Positions 21,870 through 34,107 of a stretch of 64,000 nucleotides of DNA are shown here, piece by piece (position 1 is the stretch's first letter; each line of letters begins with the position of its first letter). The translations under genes were made by a program, and so were the position numbers. A model generated the notes under the pieces. The model was given only the letters and a program-made list of their open reading frames with translations. It was not told the origin of the DNA and made no database searches. Origin of the DNA: Porogramme epimiltina (taxonomy: Eukaryota > Basidiomycota > Agaricomycetes > Polyporales > Polyporaceae); NCBI GenBank assembly GCA_900155495.1, contig FTLJ01000230.1:1-64000 (forward strand), given 5' to 3'.

Positions 21870-24005
21870 TCACATCTCCATGCGATCAGGCCCGTCCTCA
21901 TCCTCACCACACGCAGCGTCAACCACCGCACACAAGTCCTCCGCAGACACCGACGCCTCCAAGCTCGAACGCCGCCGCACCACCGCGTCAGGCGAGGCCG
22001 GCACCCTGCCCTCGAGCGGCTTCGCGCGCTCGCGCCGGCGGAACATCATGTGCGCGACGAGGTGCGCGATCGAGCGCGTCCAGCCCTTGCCCCCGACGGG
22101 CGGCAGGCCCGCGATCGGCAGCATCGGCGCGTGCGTCTTGAGGTCGAGCAGCGCGCCGATCTCCTTGCTCCGGTGCTTCTGCGCCTTGCGCGTCCGCCGC
22201 GCGTCCGCGCGCATGTCCATCAGCATCTGCAGCTCGCGTTTGCGCGCGCGCGGGTCCGTGGTGAGCTCGGGCGTGGGCGCGGGCGTGGGCTCGTCGTCCG
22301 TCTGCATCGCGTCGGGGTCCGGCGCGCCCTCGGGCTGGTGGTCGTGGTCGTCGTGGTCGTGGTCGTGCGGCGGGGGCAGGAGGGAGCTCGCGAGCGCCGT
22401 TATGCGGTCGTTGAGGTCGGCCTCGGAGGCACGTGCCGTGCGCTCCAGCGCAAGAGCGCTCTTGCGCAGGGCGCGGAGCCGCAGAAACTCCTCCGTCTCC
22501 ACCTGTGCGGACTCGGGGTCGAACTGCAGGTCGAGGAAGCCGAGGTCGTCCTCGTCGGGCGACGGCGAGCGCATATATGGCGGGTCCGACAGGGGCCGGA
22601 GGTCGAGCCGGAGGCTGTCCTCGAGGTCGGGCGCGCCGCCGAGGAGCGACGGCGATATGGTGTCCACGACAACGTCTGGATGCTCAGGGAAGAACCCCTC
22701 TATCTCTGGAAGGCTAGGGTGCGGTGAGTGGGGTGAATTGGGCGGCTCGTCAAAGTCATGTAGCGAAAATGGCGAGCGGTGGGGTGATCGTGGGACGGGG
22801 GTAGGACACACGTCCCCGAACGGCGGCATGGCTTCGTAAAGATCGTTCAGGGGTCGTCTGTGGGGAGATGGGGGCGGCAGCACAGTACTATCATCGTCGT
22901 CCGATGGCATTACAGTGTCGGGATAATCGGTGTCGAGGTCCGCAGGGAGGGCGAGGGGCAGGCCATGGAACGAGAAGAAAGGACTGTGTTCCTCTGCAAG
23001 GTGTGGCGGTTGTACAGGAATGTAGTGTTCTGAACCGTTCGGATGAAAGCCAAGCGAGGAATCCAAGTCGTAGAGGGAAGGACAGTGGGGTTTGGGAGAG
23101 GATGGAGGAGAGAAGGTTTCCACGAAAGTAGGACTCGGGCTCCAGTCCATCTCCGACCTAGCCGTCCAGCCGTCTGAGGGACTGTCTTCGTCCGAAGGAC
23201 TAATCGGGGACACTAATCCGTCGGCGTCGCCATTACCTCGGCGGAGAGGCGGGCTAGAAGACAAAAGTCGGTGGAGAGGAGGGAGATCGACCAGCGGCAG
23301 GCCCTCGTCCATGCTCAGCGGGGAATGGGGACTCCAGACGGACGTTGGCTCGATCAAGTTGACGATACCGTCAAGCTTGCGGCCGCCGCCCTGCTTGCTC
23401 GGGGGATCGAACTCCTCGAACCCAGAGTCGTCACGTACCGGCGGGAACAGCGGTGCGGAGGCGTCCCCGACCATGAACCCTTCTCCGTACGTCCAGCCCT
23501 CAACTCTGTGCTCCGCGCACAGAGACGCGTCCTCCCATGGCAGCTCCTTCGGGGCAACAAGAAGTGTCGGGGGAGGGGATAGCGGCGCAATGTGGCGGGG
23601 CCCATCGCGTGACATGTTCCCGTCTCCGTCCGCTTCTCGTTCGGGGGGACAGGACCAGTGAAGGTGTGTGTCCGCCTGAATATCGGGAAGGGGTACGGTG
23701 GACGCAAGAGACGCGTCGGTGAGCGGTGGGGATGGATAGACCGGAGGAGTTTGACGGTGATAGTCGAGGGGTGGCGTGGATTTGGCAGGGAGATCCGAAG
23801 GATTTATGGAGTCGAGAAGGTTGCTTGGTCCGGGTTCTGAGGCGTCGATGGAGCGGATGGTGCCTGGGTCGTTGCATGGATGTGGCGGGCTGCGCCACGG
23901 TTGGAGGGTGTCGAGGAGGAAAGATGGAGAAAGTGAAGGGGCCGCAACAAAAGAACAGGAAGACTGGTCGTCTGGAGGCCGAAACGGTGCCCCGCACGCA
24001 TTCAT
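21870..24005 (-). CDS. Large low-complexity protein, 711 residues
   Basis: A single uninterrupted frame of 711 codons begins MNACGAPFRPPDDQSS. It is rich in Pro, Ser and Asp and probably disordered for the first 480 residues. The C-terminal third is more ordered: a charged, helix-prone stretch (VETEEFLRLRALRKSALALE), a His/Asp run (HDHDHDDHDH), a basic helical region (RELQMLMDMRADARRTRKAQ), then LPPVGGKGWTRSIAHLVAHM and an acidic tail. No enzyme domain, signal peptide or membrane helix is visible. Length and the ordered C-terminus argue that it is real. The function is unknown; a nuclear or scaffold role would be a guess. A possible 5' leader intron lies upstream (GTGAGT at about 24106-24111, acceptor near 24040). 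It sits at the centre of the P450 cluster. Confidence 0.7.
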   Translation of the reverse strand: MNACGAPFRPPDDQSSCSFVAAPSLSPSFLLDTLQPWRSPPHPCNDPGTIRSIDASEPGPSNLLDSINPSDLPAKSTPPLDYHRQTPPVYPSPPLTDASLASTVPLPDIQADTHLHWSCPPEREADGDGNMSRDGPRHIAPLSPPPTLLVAPKELPWEDASLCAEHRVEGWTYGEGFMVGDASAPLFPPVRDDSGFEEFDPPSKQGGGRKLDGIVNLIEPTSVWSPHSPLSMDEGLPLVDLPPLHRLLSSSPPLRRGNGDADGLVSPISPSDEDSPSDGWTARSEMDWSPSPTFVETFSPPSSPKPHCPSLYDLDSSLGFHPNGSEHYIPVQPPHLAEEHSPFFSFHGLPLALPADLDTDYPDTVMPSDDDDSTVLPPPSPHRRPLNDLYEAMPPFGDVCPTPVPRSPHRSPFSLHDFDEPPNSPHSPHPSLPEIEGFFPEHPDVVVDTISPSLLGGAPDLEDSLRLDLRPLSDPPYMRSPSPDEDDLGFLDLQFDPESAQVETEEFLRLRALRKSALALERTARASEADLNDRITALASSLLPPPHDHDHDDHDHQPEGAPDPDAMQTDDEPTPAPTPELTTDPRARKRELQMLMDMRADARRTRKAQKHRSKEIGALLDLKTHAPMLPIAGLPPVGGKGWTRSIAHLVAHMMFRRRERAKPLEGRVPASPDAVVRRRSSLEASVSAEDLCAVVDAACGEDEDGPDRMEM

Positions 24006-27000
24006 TATACTGGCGTCGTAGTTGGCCGTCGCTGTTGTAATTTTCAGTCGCTGGTCAGTGCCAGCGATGATGGGACAAAAGAGGCGGGCATGCGCAAAAT
24101 AAACTCACGATGGTCGTCGTCAGCGATTCACAAAGCCATGATTGCACGCGATGAATAAAAGCACTGAAAGCCAAAGAAGACGAGGTCGAGGTTGAGATGA
24201 GAGAGCCCGCCGTCGTGCTAGGCGAGGCGCGGGACGATGACCTCCACGCGCCAAGGCGGAAAGGACTCCGGACACCGCAACTCGGGATATCTGTGCTCAG
24301 GGTCACGTCTTATGGGCCCAGGGTACACCCCACGCAAACAACATTCCTCTTGGGGTACAAGCGACCTCCGTCGTTTAGAGATAAAATCGACCCGAGGCAC
24401 AGTGGCACTCTCGAATCGACGGCCACACCACAGACTTTCGCCGCCAACGGGCGTAGTGTGGGCCGCTCCAAAGTCATGTCGGATGCACACCCCTGCTCCT
24501 ATCAAGGCGGTCTGTCGGAAAACTCGGCAACATTTATATTGTCTTGCAGCTGCCCACAGGGCCCACACAACTGGCGTCTGAGGGTGCTCCCCGGGCCGGG
24601 TTCCATGGAGTGATAGGGGTCTCGACGGGCGCGTATCATGGAGTATGATCTCCGACGGAGCACAACGGGGGCATTTTCGCCTTTCACGATGCTGTGCACT
24701 CTCATGTGTGCCCTGCCTCGAGCCCTCTCTTCTTTCGTATTTCCGTCGTCCCCCGTTGCACAGAACACGCCAGATCGAGCTGCGCGGGGGCTTGCTGTAG
24801 GGCTCTCTCTGCGCACGCCCTGTAGCCCTTGCACAACGTTCAAACCATGGCCCGCGGGGTCGAAGACGCATCATCCTCGCGCAAGCATGGAATCAGACCC
24901 GACGTTCCACAAAGATGCGCCCGAATCTACGGGTGTCAACCACCCCTACGCCACCCCCGCACGCACCCAACACGAGGCCCGCTTGCGCCGTGCCTTTCCT
25001 ATCTCGCGACATCGATTTCAGCTCTGTCGCGTGCCAGCCGCCGTGCCGCCTCCTCCGCGACACCATGCTGGCACCCCCACCCCAGAGCGAGAGCGATCTT
25101 GTTGTTCTTCCGACACCGGCACCCGGTCGCGCCTCGAGCCCTCGAGCCTTCGACGCCGCCCCGTCCGCAGGCGCGCGCCATGACATGCAATATCCACGTC
25201 TTTATGCCGTACCCCCGCACGTTCCGTCCTGTCCACCGCCTGCGCGCAGCCGGTCACTAGACGTGCTCCCCACCCACCGGGCTGGCTGCGCGTGCGGCGC
25301 ACACACAAGCCTTCTGGGGCCTTTGTGCGCCGCGCCCCGAGGGTGGGTGGGGGGCCCTGCCCACCCGCGTCCCGTTTCCCGAGACCCGTGCGCAGCAGGA
25401 GCGCCCCTGGACCCGCGTCGTGCCACCCTGCCCCAAGGAGCCCACGGGCAGATTAAGTGGCGCCAAGTACCGTGAAAGGCGGTGCCGTGCCGTCCCCGTC
25501 CCCAGCACGACAACGCACACCCACCCACCCGCACGTACGCACGCACGCAGGGAGTGGGGGGGCCCAGGCCGCGCGGGGCGGTGCCACGCTCCGCGCCCTC
25601 GTGCCGCGCGGGCGCGGCGAAGGGCCCCCTTCCCCGCCCGGGGCCTGCGAAGCCGGGCGCGGAGGGGCCCTGGGCTGAGCGCGGGAGAACGCCTTCCTCA
25701 GTCCAGCGGGGGGCGTGCGCTGGGAACGCGCGGCGCATGGCGCGCCCCCATTGGCCCGCGCGGTGCGCTTCGCGGGTTCGAGGCGTCGAAGATCAGGGCC
25801 TGGGGAGGGCCCTGGTCGCCCGTGTGGACGCGCGCGGGGCCGCCGCCGCGACTGCGAGCGTCGACGTCCTTGTCGTGTCCGGCGGGTGTGTATGTGGCGT
25901 CCACGGTACTTATCAAAATCACGCCCTGCCGATATCTGTGCACACACCCGCTTTTGTGGTGGGCGATCGGTGGCTCGCGAGGTGGACTGAATGGGCCGCG
26001 GCCACAATGCAGTTGGGGGATTCGAAGAAGTGCGGGCGTAAAGAGGGCGGGCGAAGATCAGAAGATGTCCGTAGAAGTGTCCTCGGAACGACGTGGGTTC
26101 TGCCAGCACAGCGCGCATCCCAAGGCTACCGCGAAAAGGAGCACCTCGAGCCGGTGCTAGGGGCACAGGATGCGCGTTCTAGCAATGGCTTTTGTGCAGG
26201 CTCGGCAGTCCAGATTATGGCATAGTCTCATTCGATATCATGGAACGCGCAGGGAATTGTCCCATGACAATAGGCTCGGGGATTTCTACACTATATAGGT
26301 CAGCGGACCTTGATCGATGTGCCTTCGCTCGGAACCCTCACGGTGTGCCCGTCCGTACCTTGCCTAGTGCTCGCTAGCAACCTGGATATCGTAGCCACCG
26401 ACGATGCACGATGGTCAAGACAACGACGGGGAAACCCCCTAGCTGCGTTTGTGCTGCTGCGATCCAGTGACGTAGCCATCGCCCTCCAGATAACAATCAT
26501 GATAAGTATGTGAATGCGCACGAATAGGCTCGGACAAGGCGATGCCGTGACCCCACAGCCGAATAGCGAGCTTCAAGCTGCGCGGCGCGCCGTTCAATAG
26601 CAAAACCTCGGCACTCGGCCCCGAGGCGCCGAAAACGATGATCATACAGGCGCTCCCCATGTCACCCTGAACTTGCCTTATTTGGGGTGGATTTGAGGTT
26701 CGACTCCTATAACTACACATCCATGTCTTGGTTGTAACGCTCGCAGTTTGTCAAAGATTACCGGTAAGCTGGATTCTCTTCAGTCTTTGCAGCGGTCGAC
26801 TCAGCCAAGTCCGTGAACCTCTTAGATACTACGAGGGCTGCTTGTGCACGTCGTACTGTACCTGGAAACACGTGGAACATGCTGATGTGGCGAACGATTT
26901 GCCCTAGATGACTGGCCAAGTCCTCATCTATGGTTGAATTTTCTTCAACTCGGACCTCTACGTCGAAAGTGAGCCTCTTCCTACACGCGCCGCTATAGCG

Positions 27001-27153
27001 ACTAACCAAGAGTCGGTAGACTGCAAGAACGGCTCAGGACTTGCGACTGCGTAAGTTTTCCACAGACGCCTATGAGATAGATAAGATCGCTCACTATCGG
27101 TTCGCTCGCGATATCTATTGTAGGACGATCAGGCAGCTATACCGTGAGCGAGA
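24006..27153. other. Long gene-free stretch with GC-rich core
   Basis: No convincing gene. From about 25.2 to 25.9 kb the sequence is very GC-rich, with CACCCAC and GCACGCAC microsatellite-like runs near 25505-25550. Several long overlapping frames on both strands there are best explained by the scarcity of AT-rich stop codons. The last few hundred bases must hold the P450 E promoter, but no clear TATA box is seen. Confidence 0.5.
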
Positions 27154-29447
27154 ATGTCGCTCTCTATCCCCATAGTGGCCGGGTTGGTGGCCGTCGTCTA
27201 CGTGCTGTGGAACCTTTTCAGCGGGTACTTCCAGCGACATGCCCTCGACAACCTACCCGGACCACCACCCACATCTGTTCTGTTTGGTATGTCGGTATAT
27301 GCCCATAGTTATCTCGTCGCGAACTTCCTTGGTCTCATGACCTTCCCTCCCTATCATAGGTAACTTGATGGACTTTTCAAGCCGACAGAGCTGGCGCCAA
27401 TGGGCACAATGTGCAGAAACCTACGGCCCTGCATTCGTCATGCGTTCTGTGCTGGCCGTTAGTAATATTTTCCAGTAGATGTGTAAACACTGCATCTAAT
27501 GACCCGACTCTCCAGGGGAGATTCGTGGTGCTTCACGATCCAAAAGCGATCCACACCGTGATGGTCAAGGACCAGGATATTTGGCCGAAAGGGTTGGAAA
27601 AACTGAAGTATGACGTCATCCTTTCGGTGAACATCTAATACCAAAGCTAGACGATTGAACTTTATAGTGGTTTTACCCTGCTCCTTGGCCCGGGGGTATT
27701 GTCAGTCAACGGGAGCCAACATAGGCGCCAGAGAAAGCTCCTCAACCCCGTGTTTTCAGTTGCCCACCTCCGCAACATGACTCACATCTTCTACAACGTT
27801 GCTCAAAGGGTAAGTGTTTCCTGCTTAGCAAGAAATCCTCACGTGTCACTGGGGTTGACAGTTCGAGTAGCTTCATGTCGCTCTTGAGAAGCGTCTCCCT
27901 GTCAATGGGGACGCTGAGGAACTAGATGTCAATGGATGGATGGCGCGCACCACATTGGAAATGCTTGGCCAGGCCGGGCTGGGTTACTCATTCGACAACT
28001 TCCTGGAGGACTCAACCGACTCCTACGGAGAGTCTCTGAAACAGTTCTTGTAAGCCGTCCACCCTCCGAATTCTTCGGGACGAAGAGTCACTTACGAACC
28101 CGACAGCCCCTTCCTTTCGCGCGCGGGGTTGATGGGTCTGGTGACCCGGACGCTCTCTCACGTACTTCCTGAGAGGGCAATCAGCGCCACGTTTCGTATT
28201 TTCCCCCTGAAGACGTTCAGGGAGGTCATGCGCATCGCCGACACCATGACGCATCGCTCGCAGGAGATTGTGGACGAGAAGAAGGCGGCGCTGGCCAAGG
28301 GCGACACAGGGCTCGCTCATGAAGTTGGCGAGGGCAAGGACATCATGAGCATATGCCGTGAGCGCTCCGTTTTCTCCGTTCACCAGCTTCGTTTCTTTCT
28401 CATGATCATCTAGTGAGAGCGAACATGGCAGCCGCAGACAATGAGAAGATGACGGATGAGGAGATACTAGCGCAGATGTCGTAAGTGGTACATTGCAATC
28501 TGCATGTGTCGTGGGCTTCACGCGTTTCATCCAGAACGTTCATTCTTGCCGGCATGGATACCACCTCTAACGCGCTCTCGCGCATCCTTCACCTCCTCGC
28601 GCTCAATCCCGATGTACAGACTAAGCTACGAGCAGAGATTGTGGAGGCCCAAGGCGGCGACCGCTCAAACCTCCCATACGACGACCTCGTCAAGCTGCCC
28701 TACCTCGATGCTGTCTGTCGCGAGACGCTCCGTGTCTATGCGCCAGTGACGCTGTCCGGCCGAACGTACGTCAACCTCGGCTCAACCGCATTGCACGCTT
28801 GTGACGTTGACCCCACACCCGCAGGGCGGCAAAAGACACGATCATCCCGCTCTCACAGCCTATACGCGGGCGCGACGGCCAAGAAATCTCAGAGCTCGCA
28901 GTGCCGCGCGGCACCATGGCGGTGATGCACTACCAAGCTAGCAACGCGGACAAGTCCCTGTGGGGCGACGATGCTGCGGAGTGGAAGCCGGAGCGGTGGC
29001 TGTCCCCTCTCCCCGCGGAGCTTGAGGACGCCCGTATTCCCGGGGTGTATGCGCACCTGTGAGTCCCTCACCTGCCCCACCTGACTGAAGTTAACGATCG
29101 GGTTGCCTATGTAGGATGACGTTTGCAGCCGGGTCAAGATCATGCATGTACGCGTGGTTCGCCTAGCTTTCCCCGATATACATGGCTAATACTTTTGACA
29201 GCGGATTCAAGTTCTCGCAGCTCGAGATGAGTGAGTTATCCCCTAGCTAGGAACGTTCAGTCTGACCCATTGTGTTTGACATTTATCAACTTCAGAGGTT
29301 GTGTTGGCCGTGCTATTGTCGCGCTTTACTTTCGAAGACACCGGAAAACTAGTCGCTTGGAACTCCTCAGCCGTATTGTACCCAACGATGGGCGAAGAGA
29401 GCACGAAGCCCGAGCTGCTGCTCAAGGTGAAGGCCATCAAAGGGTAG
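27154..29447 (+). CDS. Cytochrome P450 E
   Basis: The first P450 of the right arm. Exon 1 (27154-27286) encodes MSLSIPIVAGLVAVVYVLW, the ER anchor, and LPGPPP. The next exon starts at 27360. Later exons encode VVLHDPKAIHTVMVKDQDIW and the HRRQRKLLNPVFSVAHLRNM region. The I-helix AGMDTTS is at about 28549-28566, ETLR at 28720-28731, PERW at 28988-28999 and the cysteine loop FAAGSRSCI at about 29115-29147, with the usual intron in the Ile codon. It ends LLLKVKAIKG. All motifs are present. It is most like D, to which it is divergently oriented about 6.3 kb away. The substrate is unknown. Confidence 0.9.
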
Positions 29448-30628
29448 CCATATCTAGGGCAATTATTTCTAGTGATGAACCTGTAGCATCTCCGAATGCT
29501 CGCAGATTCGATGTGCCGAATACAGTATCAAGTTCTTTCCTATGAATCTGATGCTGCATTGGTCCGGCGAAGGGGCCGAGAGGCTAGAGCTAAGCTTGAA
29601 TTCCAAGCAATCAAGAGATGCAACTCGTCAACAACATTTCCAGTGTTTCCACTCCGCGCACTGTAACGTGCCGACGGCCGTGAATAGTAGAGAACGTTGT
29701 CCAAAGTGGGCGAGCAGCGGAAGCCGTCACGGCGTGTTGGTTCACGTGATCGCACCCGGCGCTCCCCGCTCGCCGCCGATCCGTTTCCCACGATGCTGTG
29801 GACGGCTCGAAAGGTTTTCGAAGTCGACAATTCAGACAGCGATCAGCATTCACTAAGGACAAATGCACCTACATTTCATCTTCGTCATACGTAGAAGGAA
29901 CGCTGTCCAAGGTGTGCCGACTCTCCTATCAGCCAGCTGTTACTTGCTCCCTTACACTTCTTCGACGTCACAACAGCCTGCGGTCACGAAGCGCGTTTCG
30001 ATCGTACTGAGCTCGTCGATGCGTGCACACCGGTCATGCCACGCCGCCGTGGGCCTACTACATAAGGCTCAGCCAAGCAGTCGAGTCATTAGGAGTCTAT
30101 CGAAGTTAGACTCCATGATCCGGGTCCGTTGTGTCAAGTAAACGCTTCCCCTTCTATTCCCGGGAGGCAGTGTAAACCACCGGCACGGTGCTTCAGGTTC
30201 GACATTTCCATACACGCTAAGGGCCTCAGGTGAGTGGACCGTGTTAACGAGTGCGGTGTCTTTGCCTAGCTAATGGAGCTATAGGTCCTCTTCAATGTAT
30301 TGAAACCCATGGCGATTGCTCTAACTGCAAACAACTGAAGGCACGACGGCATACGATGAGAATGCGCTCAAGACACTTCGGCTGCGCAAGCTCACAAGCT
30401 GCGGCCGCGTGCCGTACACGTCAAGCCCTTCCATTTCCCATAGGGTGGTGTCGATGGTAGCCAGCACGTGGGCCTGGTACGCGCGTCCCCTCGGCGTCAG
30501 CCAGTTCAGTTGCAGCAAGACGCAGTTGACGTGGGACAGTTCTCCACATTGGCCATAGAATTCGCGCAGCATACCCGGAGAATCTCGGGAGCTATTTTGC
30601 CGCCATTCCCCGATCCGGAGGTGCTTTC
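29448..30628. other. Intergenic, no supported gene
   Basis: Between P450 E and F. Short frames on both strands lack recognisable domains or splice-linked continuation. Confidence 0.4.
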
Positions 30629-30636
30629 TTATATGA
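30629..30636 (+). promoter_or_regulatory. TATA-like box of P450 F
   Basis: TTATATGA lies about 51-58 bp upstream of the F start codon. Confidence 0.4.
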
Positions 30637-30686
30637 TGTGAAGCTCTTGAGAGCGATCGTAACGCAATCCAACTCGTCTCAACGTC

Positions 30687-32976
30687 ATGTTCCTACGCCT
30701 CTCTGCAACCGTCGCGGCGGCGGCCACGATCTATGCGATACACCGTCTTTTCCGCAACTACTTCAAACGCAGTCCGCTTGACAGTCTTCCCGGGCCTCAG
30801 CCCCCTTCAAAGTTATTAGGTACGTTTTTCACGCTGCAACGGATTATGAGGTCACGTTTGATCATATGCATTTCGTTTATCCAGGTCACATGTCAGACCT
30901 CGGGAACCGACAAAGTTGGAAGAAATGGGCGGAATTTGGAGAAACTTACGGCCCCGCCTTTGTTTTGAAGTCTCTGCTTGGGGTCAATATTTCGGTTCCG
31001 TTGATGCCAAAACATAGCTCACACGACTGCTCTCATAGGGTCGTCTTCTCGTTGTCCGCGACCCGAAGGCTTTGCATACGATTTTGGTCAAGGATCAGGA
31101 TGCATGGCCAATGAGCCTTGGGGACAGTCCCGGGTACGCCTTTCTCAGCTTTACTTTAGTATCTTGTAACCGCAACAACAACTTGTGCTGATCCATATTA
31201 TAGTAGTGGAGAGCTTACCCTGGGCCCTGGCATACTCTCCGCGCTTGGGGAGCAGCATAAACGGCAGAGGAAACTTCTTGTCCCCGTCTTCTCCATTGCT
31301 CACCTTCGCAACATGGCACCAATATTCTACGGCGTAGCCCACAAAGTGAGCTTTTCATAACGGCGCTGACAACTGCTGACCCCTACCCCAGGTTCGAGAC
31401 GCTATCAAATCGCGTGTCCAGCCAGACGGGTCCTTCCTGGAGATGGACATGAACGACTGGATGGGTCGCACAACACTCGAGATGCTCGGTCAAGCCGGCC
31501 TCGGGTATTCATTCGATGATTTCTCCGGCGACTCGATGGATGACTACGGAGAATCCCTGAAACTCTTCTTGTAAGTCGAAGTAACTGAGACCTACTCAAT
31601 CTCGACCTGATACCGTCTCTCCAAAGCCCTACAGTAGAGCGTGCGATTTTCATGGCATTATCCTACGACTTCTTTGCGAGGTTCCTCCCTCGTAACTGGA
31701 TTCGCTTCATTTACAAGCACACTCCGAGCGAGCCCACACGGAAGATCATGCAGATTGCGGACACCATGGCACTTCGCTCACAGCAAATCATCAACGAGAA
31801 GAAGAGTGCGCTGGCTAAAGGAGACGCCGCCCTGGAGCACCAGGTCGGTGAGGGAAAGGACATTATGAGTATCTGTCGTGCGTAAATTTCTTTTCCTATC
31901 TCATGCGTTCATCCTACGAATCTGGGTACCGGTATAGTCAGGGCGAACATGGCCGCTGCGGAGAACGAGAAAATGTCCGACGAAGAATTGCTTGCACAGA
32001 TGTCGTGTGTATCGCTATCCTTCTCGGCTGGGATACCGTTGCTCTACTGTGCTGATGTTTCTTGCCCCTAGAACTTTCATCCTCGCCGGCATGGACACCA
32101 CCTCAAACGCACTTTCGCGGATCCTCTATCTACTTGCTCTGCACCCAGATGTTCAGGAAAAACTCAGCGCCGAGATACTGGATGCCCAGGGTAGCCGCGA
32201 AGCTGACCTACCGTACGACGATCTCGTTAAACTCCCCTACCTTGACGCCGTCTGCCGCGAGACTCTGCGCGTGTACGCCCCGGTCATCCTCTCAGCTCGC
32301 ATGTGAGTCTCCCAACCGCCATCGTGATTTCCATATCTTTACACTGACTTCGGAACATAGGGCCTCTAAGGACACTGTCGTCCCGCTTTCGCAGCCAGTG
32401 CGCGGACGCGATGGACGGGAAATTTTCGAGATCACCGTGGAGCGCGGTACACCTGCCCTCTTGCACTACCAAGCGAGCAACGTGGACAAGGCACTCTGGG
32501 GAGATGACGCGGAGGAGTGGAAGCCTGAACGGTGGCTGGCACCGCTTCCGGCTGATCTCGACAACGCGCGGATTCCCGGTGTATACGCCCATTTGTGAGT
32601 AGTTTGAGATCTGTTTCCGACACGGGTACTCATCCTCAATCCGATTTTAGGATGACTTTTGGGGCTGGATCACGATCGTGCATGTATGTCCTATTTTCCC
32701 GTCTATATTTCACTTCTAACTCTCAAATAGTGGGTTCAAATTCTCCCAACTGGAAATGAGTACGTCGCTGTACGCCATGTGTCCGTCACTGTATTGAATC
32801 TGATTGGTTTGCTTCCTAATGCAGAAGTCGTCCTGGCCACCCTCCTCGCTACCTTCGAGTTCAAGGATACTGGAAAGCCCGTGGCGTGGAATTCCTCGGT
32901 AGTGATATATCCCACGATGGGCGAGGAGAGTAAGAAACCCGAGATGCTGCTCAACGTGAAGAGGTGCACCGTTTAG
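30687..32976 (+). CDS. Cytochrome P450 F
   Basis: The start MFLRLSATVAAAATIYAIHR at 30687 provides the membrane anchor, then LPGPQPP. Conserved exons encode VVRDPKALHTILVKDQD, KRQRKLLVPVFSIAHLRNM and GRTTLEMLGQAGLGYSFDDF. The I-helix AGMDTTS is at about 32084-32101, ETLR at 32259-32270, PERW near 32524-32536 and the haem loop FGAGSRSCI at 32651-32684. It ends LLNVKRCTV. Its unusual features are MSLGDSPG and MAPIFYGV where paralogues have a GLEPSK-like segment and MTHIFYNV, so it is a distinct subgroup. It appears intact. Its middle exons were copied to 36.81-37.38 kb, where they form a pseudogene. The substrate is unknown. Confidence 0.89.
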
Positions 32977-34107
32977 GCATGTACGCGCGTGCTATTAGGA
33001 AACTCCTCCGCTCTAAGCCTCTACCCCCACCCTCAGTATCTACTGTACACGTAATCTAATAAGTTGTACTTACTAGTGAAGCAAAATGCTCTATATTACT
33101 CTACCCTATTCACTACATAAATTGTCAGAGAACTCAACCTTTCACGTCTCGATTATTCTCCTCTCTAGGAAAGGCGCTGCATTCTCCGAGGATCCGAGGC
33201 TCACGGCCGGCAGGCTGTGCAGGGCCTGGACCCTTGTCACGTGCACTATCTAGTTTTTCCGGCTTGCCGAGGACTCAGCGAGTCTTTGCACTTCGTCACT
33301 ATACTTATGTGTGGCGGGATCTATAGGATATACCCTCAACCAAGTTCAACGACTCAATGCAATAACGTGGTCAGTAGTCTTTGCGTTTACAATGCGACAC
33401 TAAGCCGATCTCGTCGGACTTAGCGTATTTTTAAGATTTCAATGCGAACAAAACATTGCCTCGGAACAAGCCTGCGTGTACACTTTTCGATAGCACACAG
33501 CGCTTTTGCGGGCCAGAGCATCGCGAAGAGAGGAGAGCTCAATCCATATTACGAAGCGACATGCCAAATGTCTCCAGAGCCGAATACAATGGTAAAAAAC
33601 ACTTGCCCCATGGCTGGTATTAGTACGTTACCTCTACCCATGGCACCAACGTGGAAGAAGATGGGAGCTTCCCGAGCCCAAACTTAGCGTAAGCCGGCCT
33701 ACCAGGACCGAGGACGTCAACGGGGACACTCAGTTGGATGACACATTTCCCGGATCTTCGGGAATCGGGGGCCTCGGAATGCACGACTTCGCCTTGACGC
33801 CTGCGTAAGTATCTCTAATACTCGGCGGAAGCAAATAGAAACGCTGTCTCAAGTAGGCGCTCCGCCGGCCAAAGGGTTACACCATGGTTCTCAAGCCCGT
33901 TCCGGACACTGGAACACGCAAAAGGATTACCCTAGCGGAATACACACTGCCCTCATATCCGTGCCACTTACCCAATCGCTTCGACACATCCTGGATGATG
34001 TTTCCGCCCACTACGGAGTGCTCTTCGGTAAGTTGGGTCTCATATAAACCCCATGTCCTGCTGGGTAGGATGGTCACTGTCGAGCCATCAGCTACATAGT
34101 GACCAGC
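32977..34107. repeat. Spacer upstream of P450 G, duplicated upstream of H
   Basis: From about 33,190 onward this shows clear similarity to 37,385-38,300. Shared blocks include GGTCCGAGGCT-like, GTTCAACG, GCGACACTAAGCC-like and CCCGGATCTTCGGG sequences, and the promoter just upstream of the two genes. No gene is supported. Confidence 0.6.
34043..34048 (+). promoter_or_regulatory. TATA box of P450 G
   Basis: TATAAA lies 65 bp before the G start codon; the following CCCCATGTCCTG is also conserved at P450 H. Confidence 0.6.

Noticed and set aside
21705..22839. Long plus-strand frames over the 711-residue gene
   Set aside because: Antisense shadows; the minus-strand frame is longer and continuous, with a more protein-like composition.
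25202..26225. Several long open frames on both strands
   Set aside because: Overlapping frames in very GC-rich DNA, with Arg/Pro/Ala-biased translations and no domains; best explained by rarity of stop codons.
26680..26725. Possible tRNA 3' end (GGTTCGACTCC)
   Set aside because: The T-stem does not close and no 5' half of a cloverleaf precedes it.
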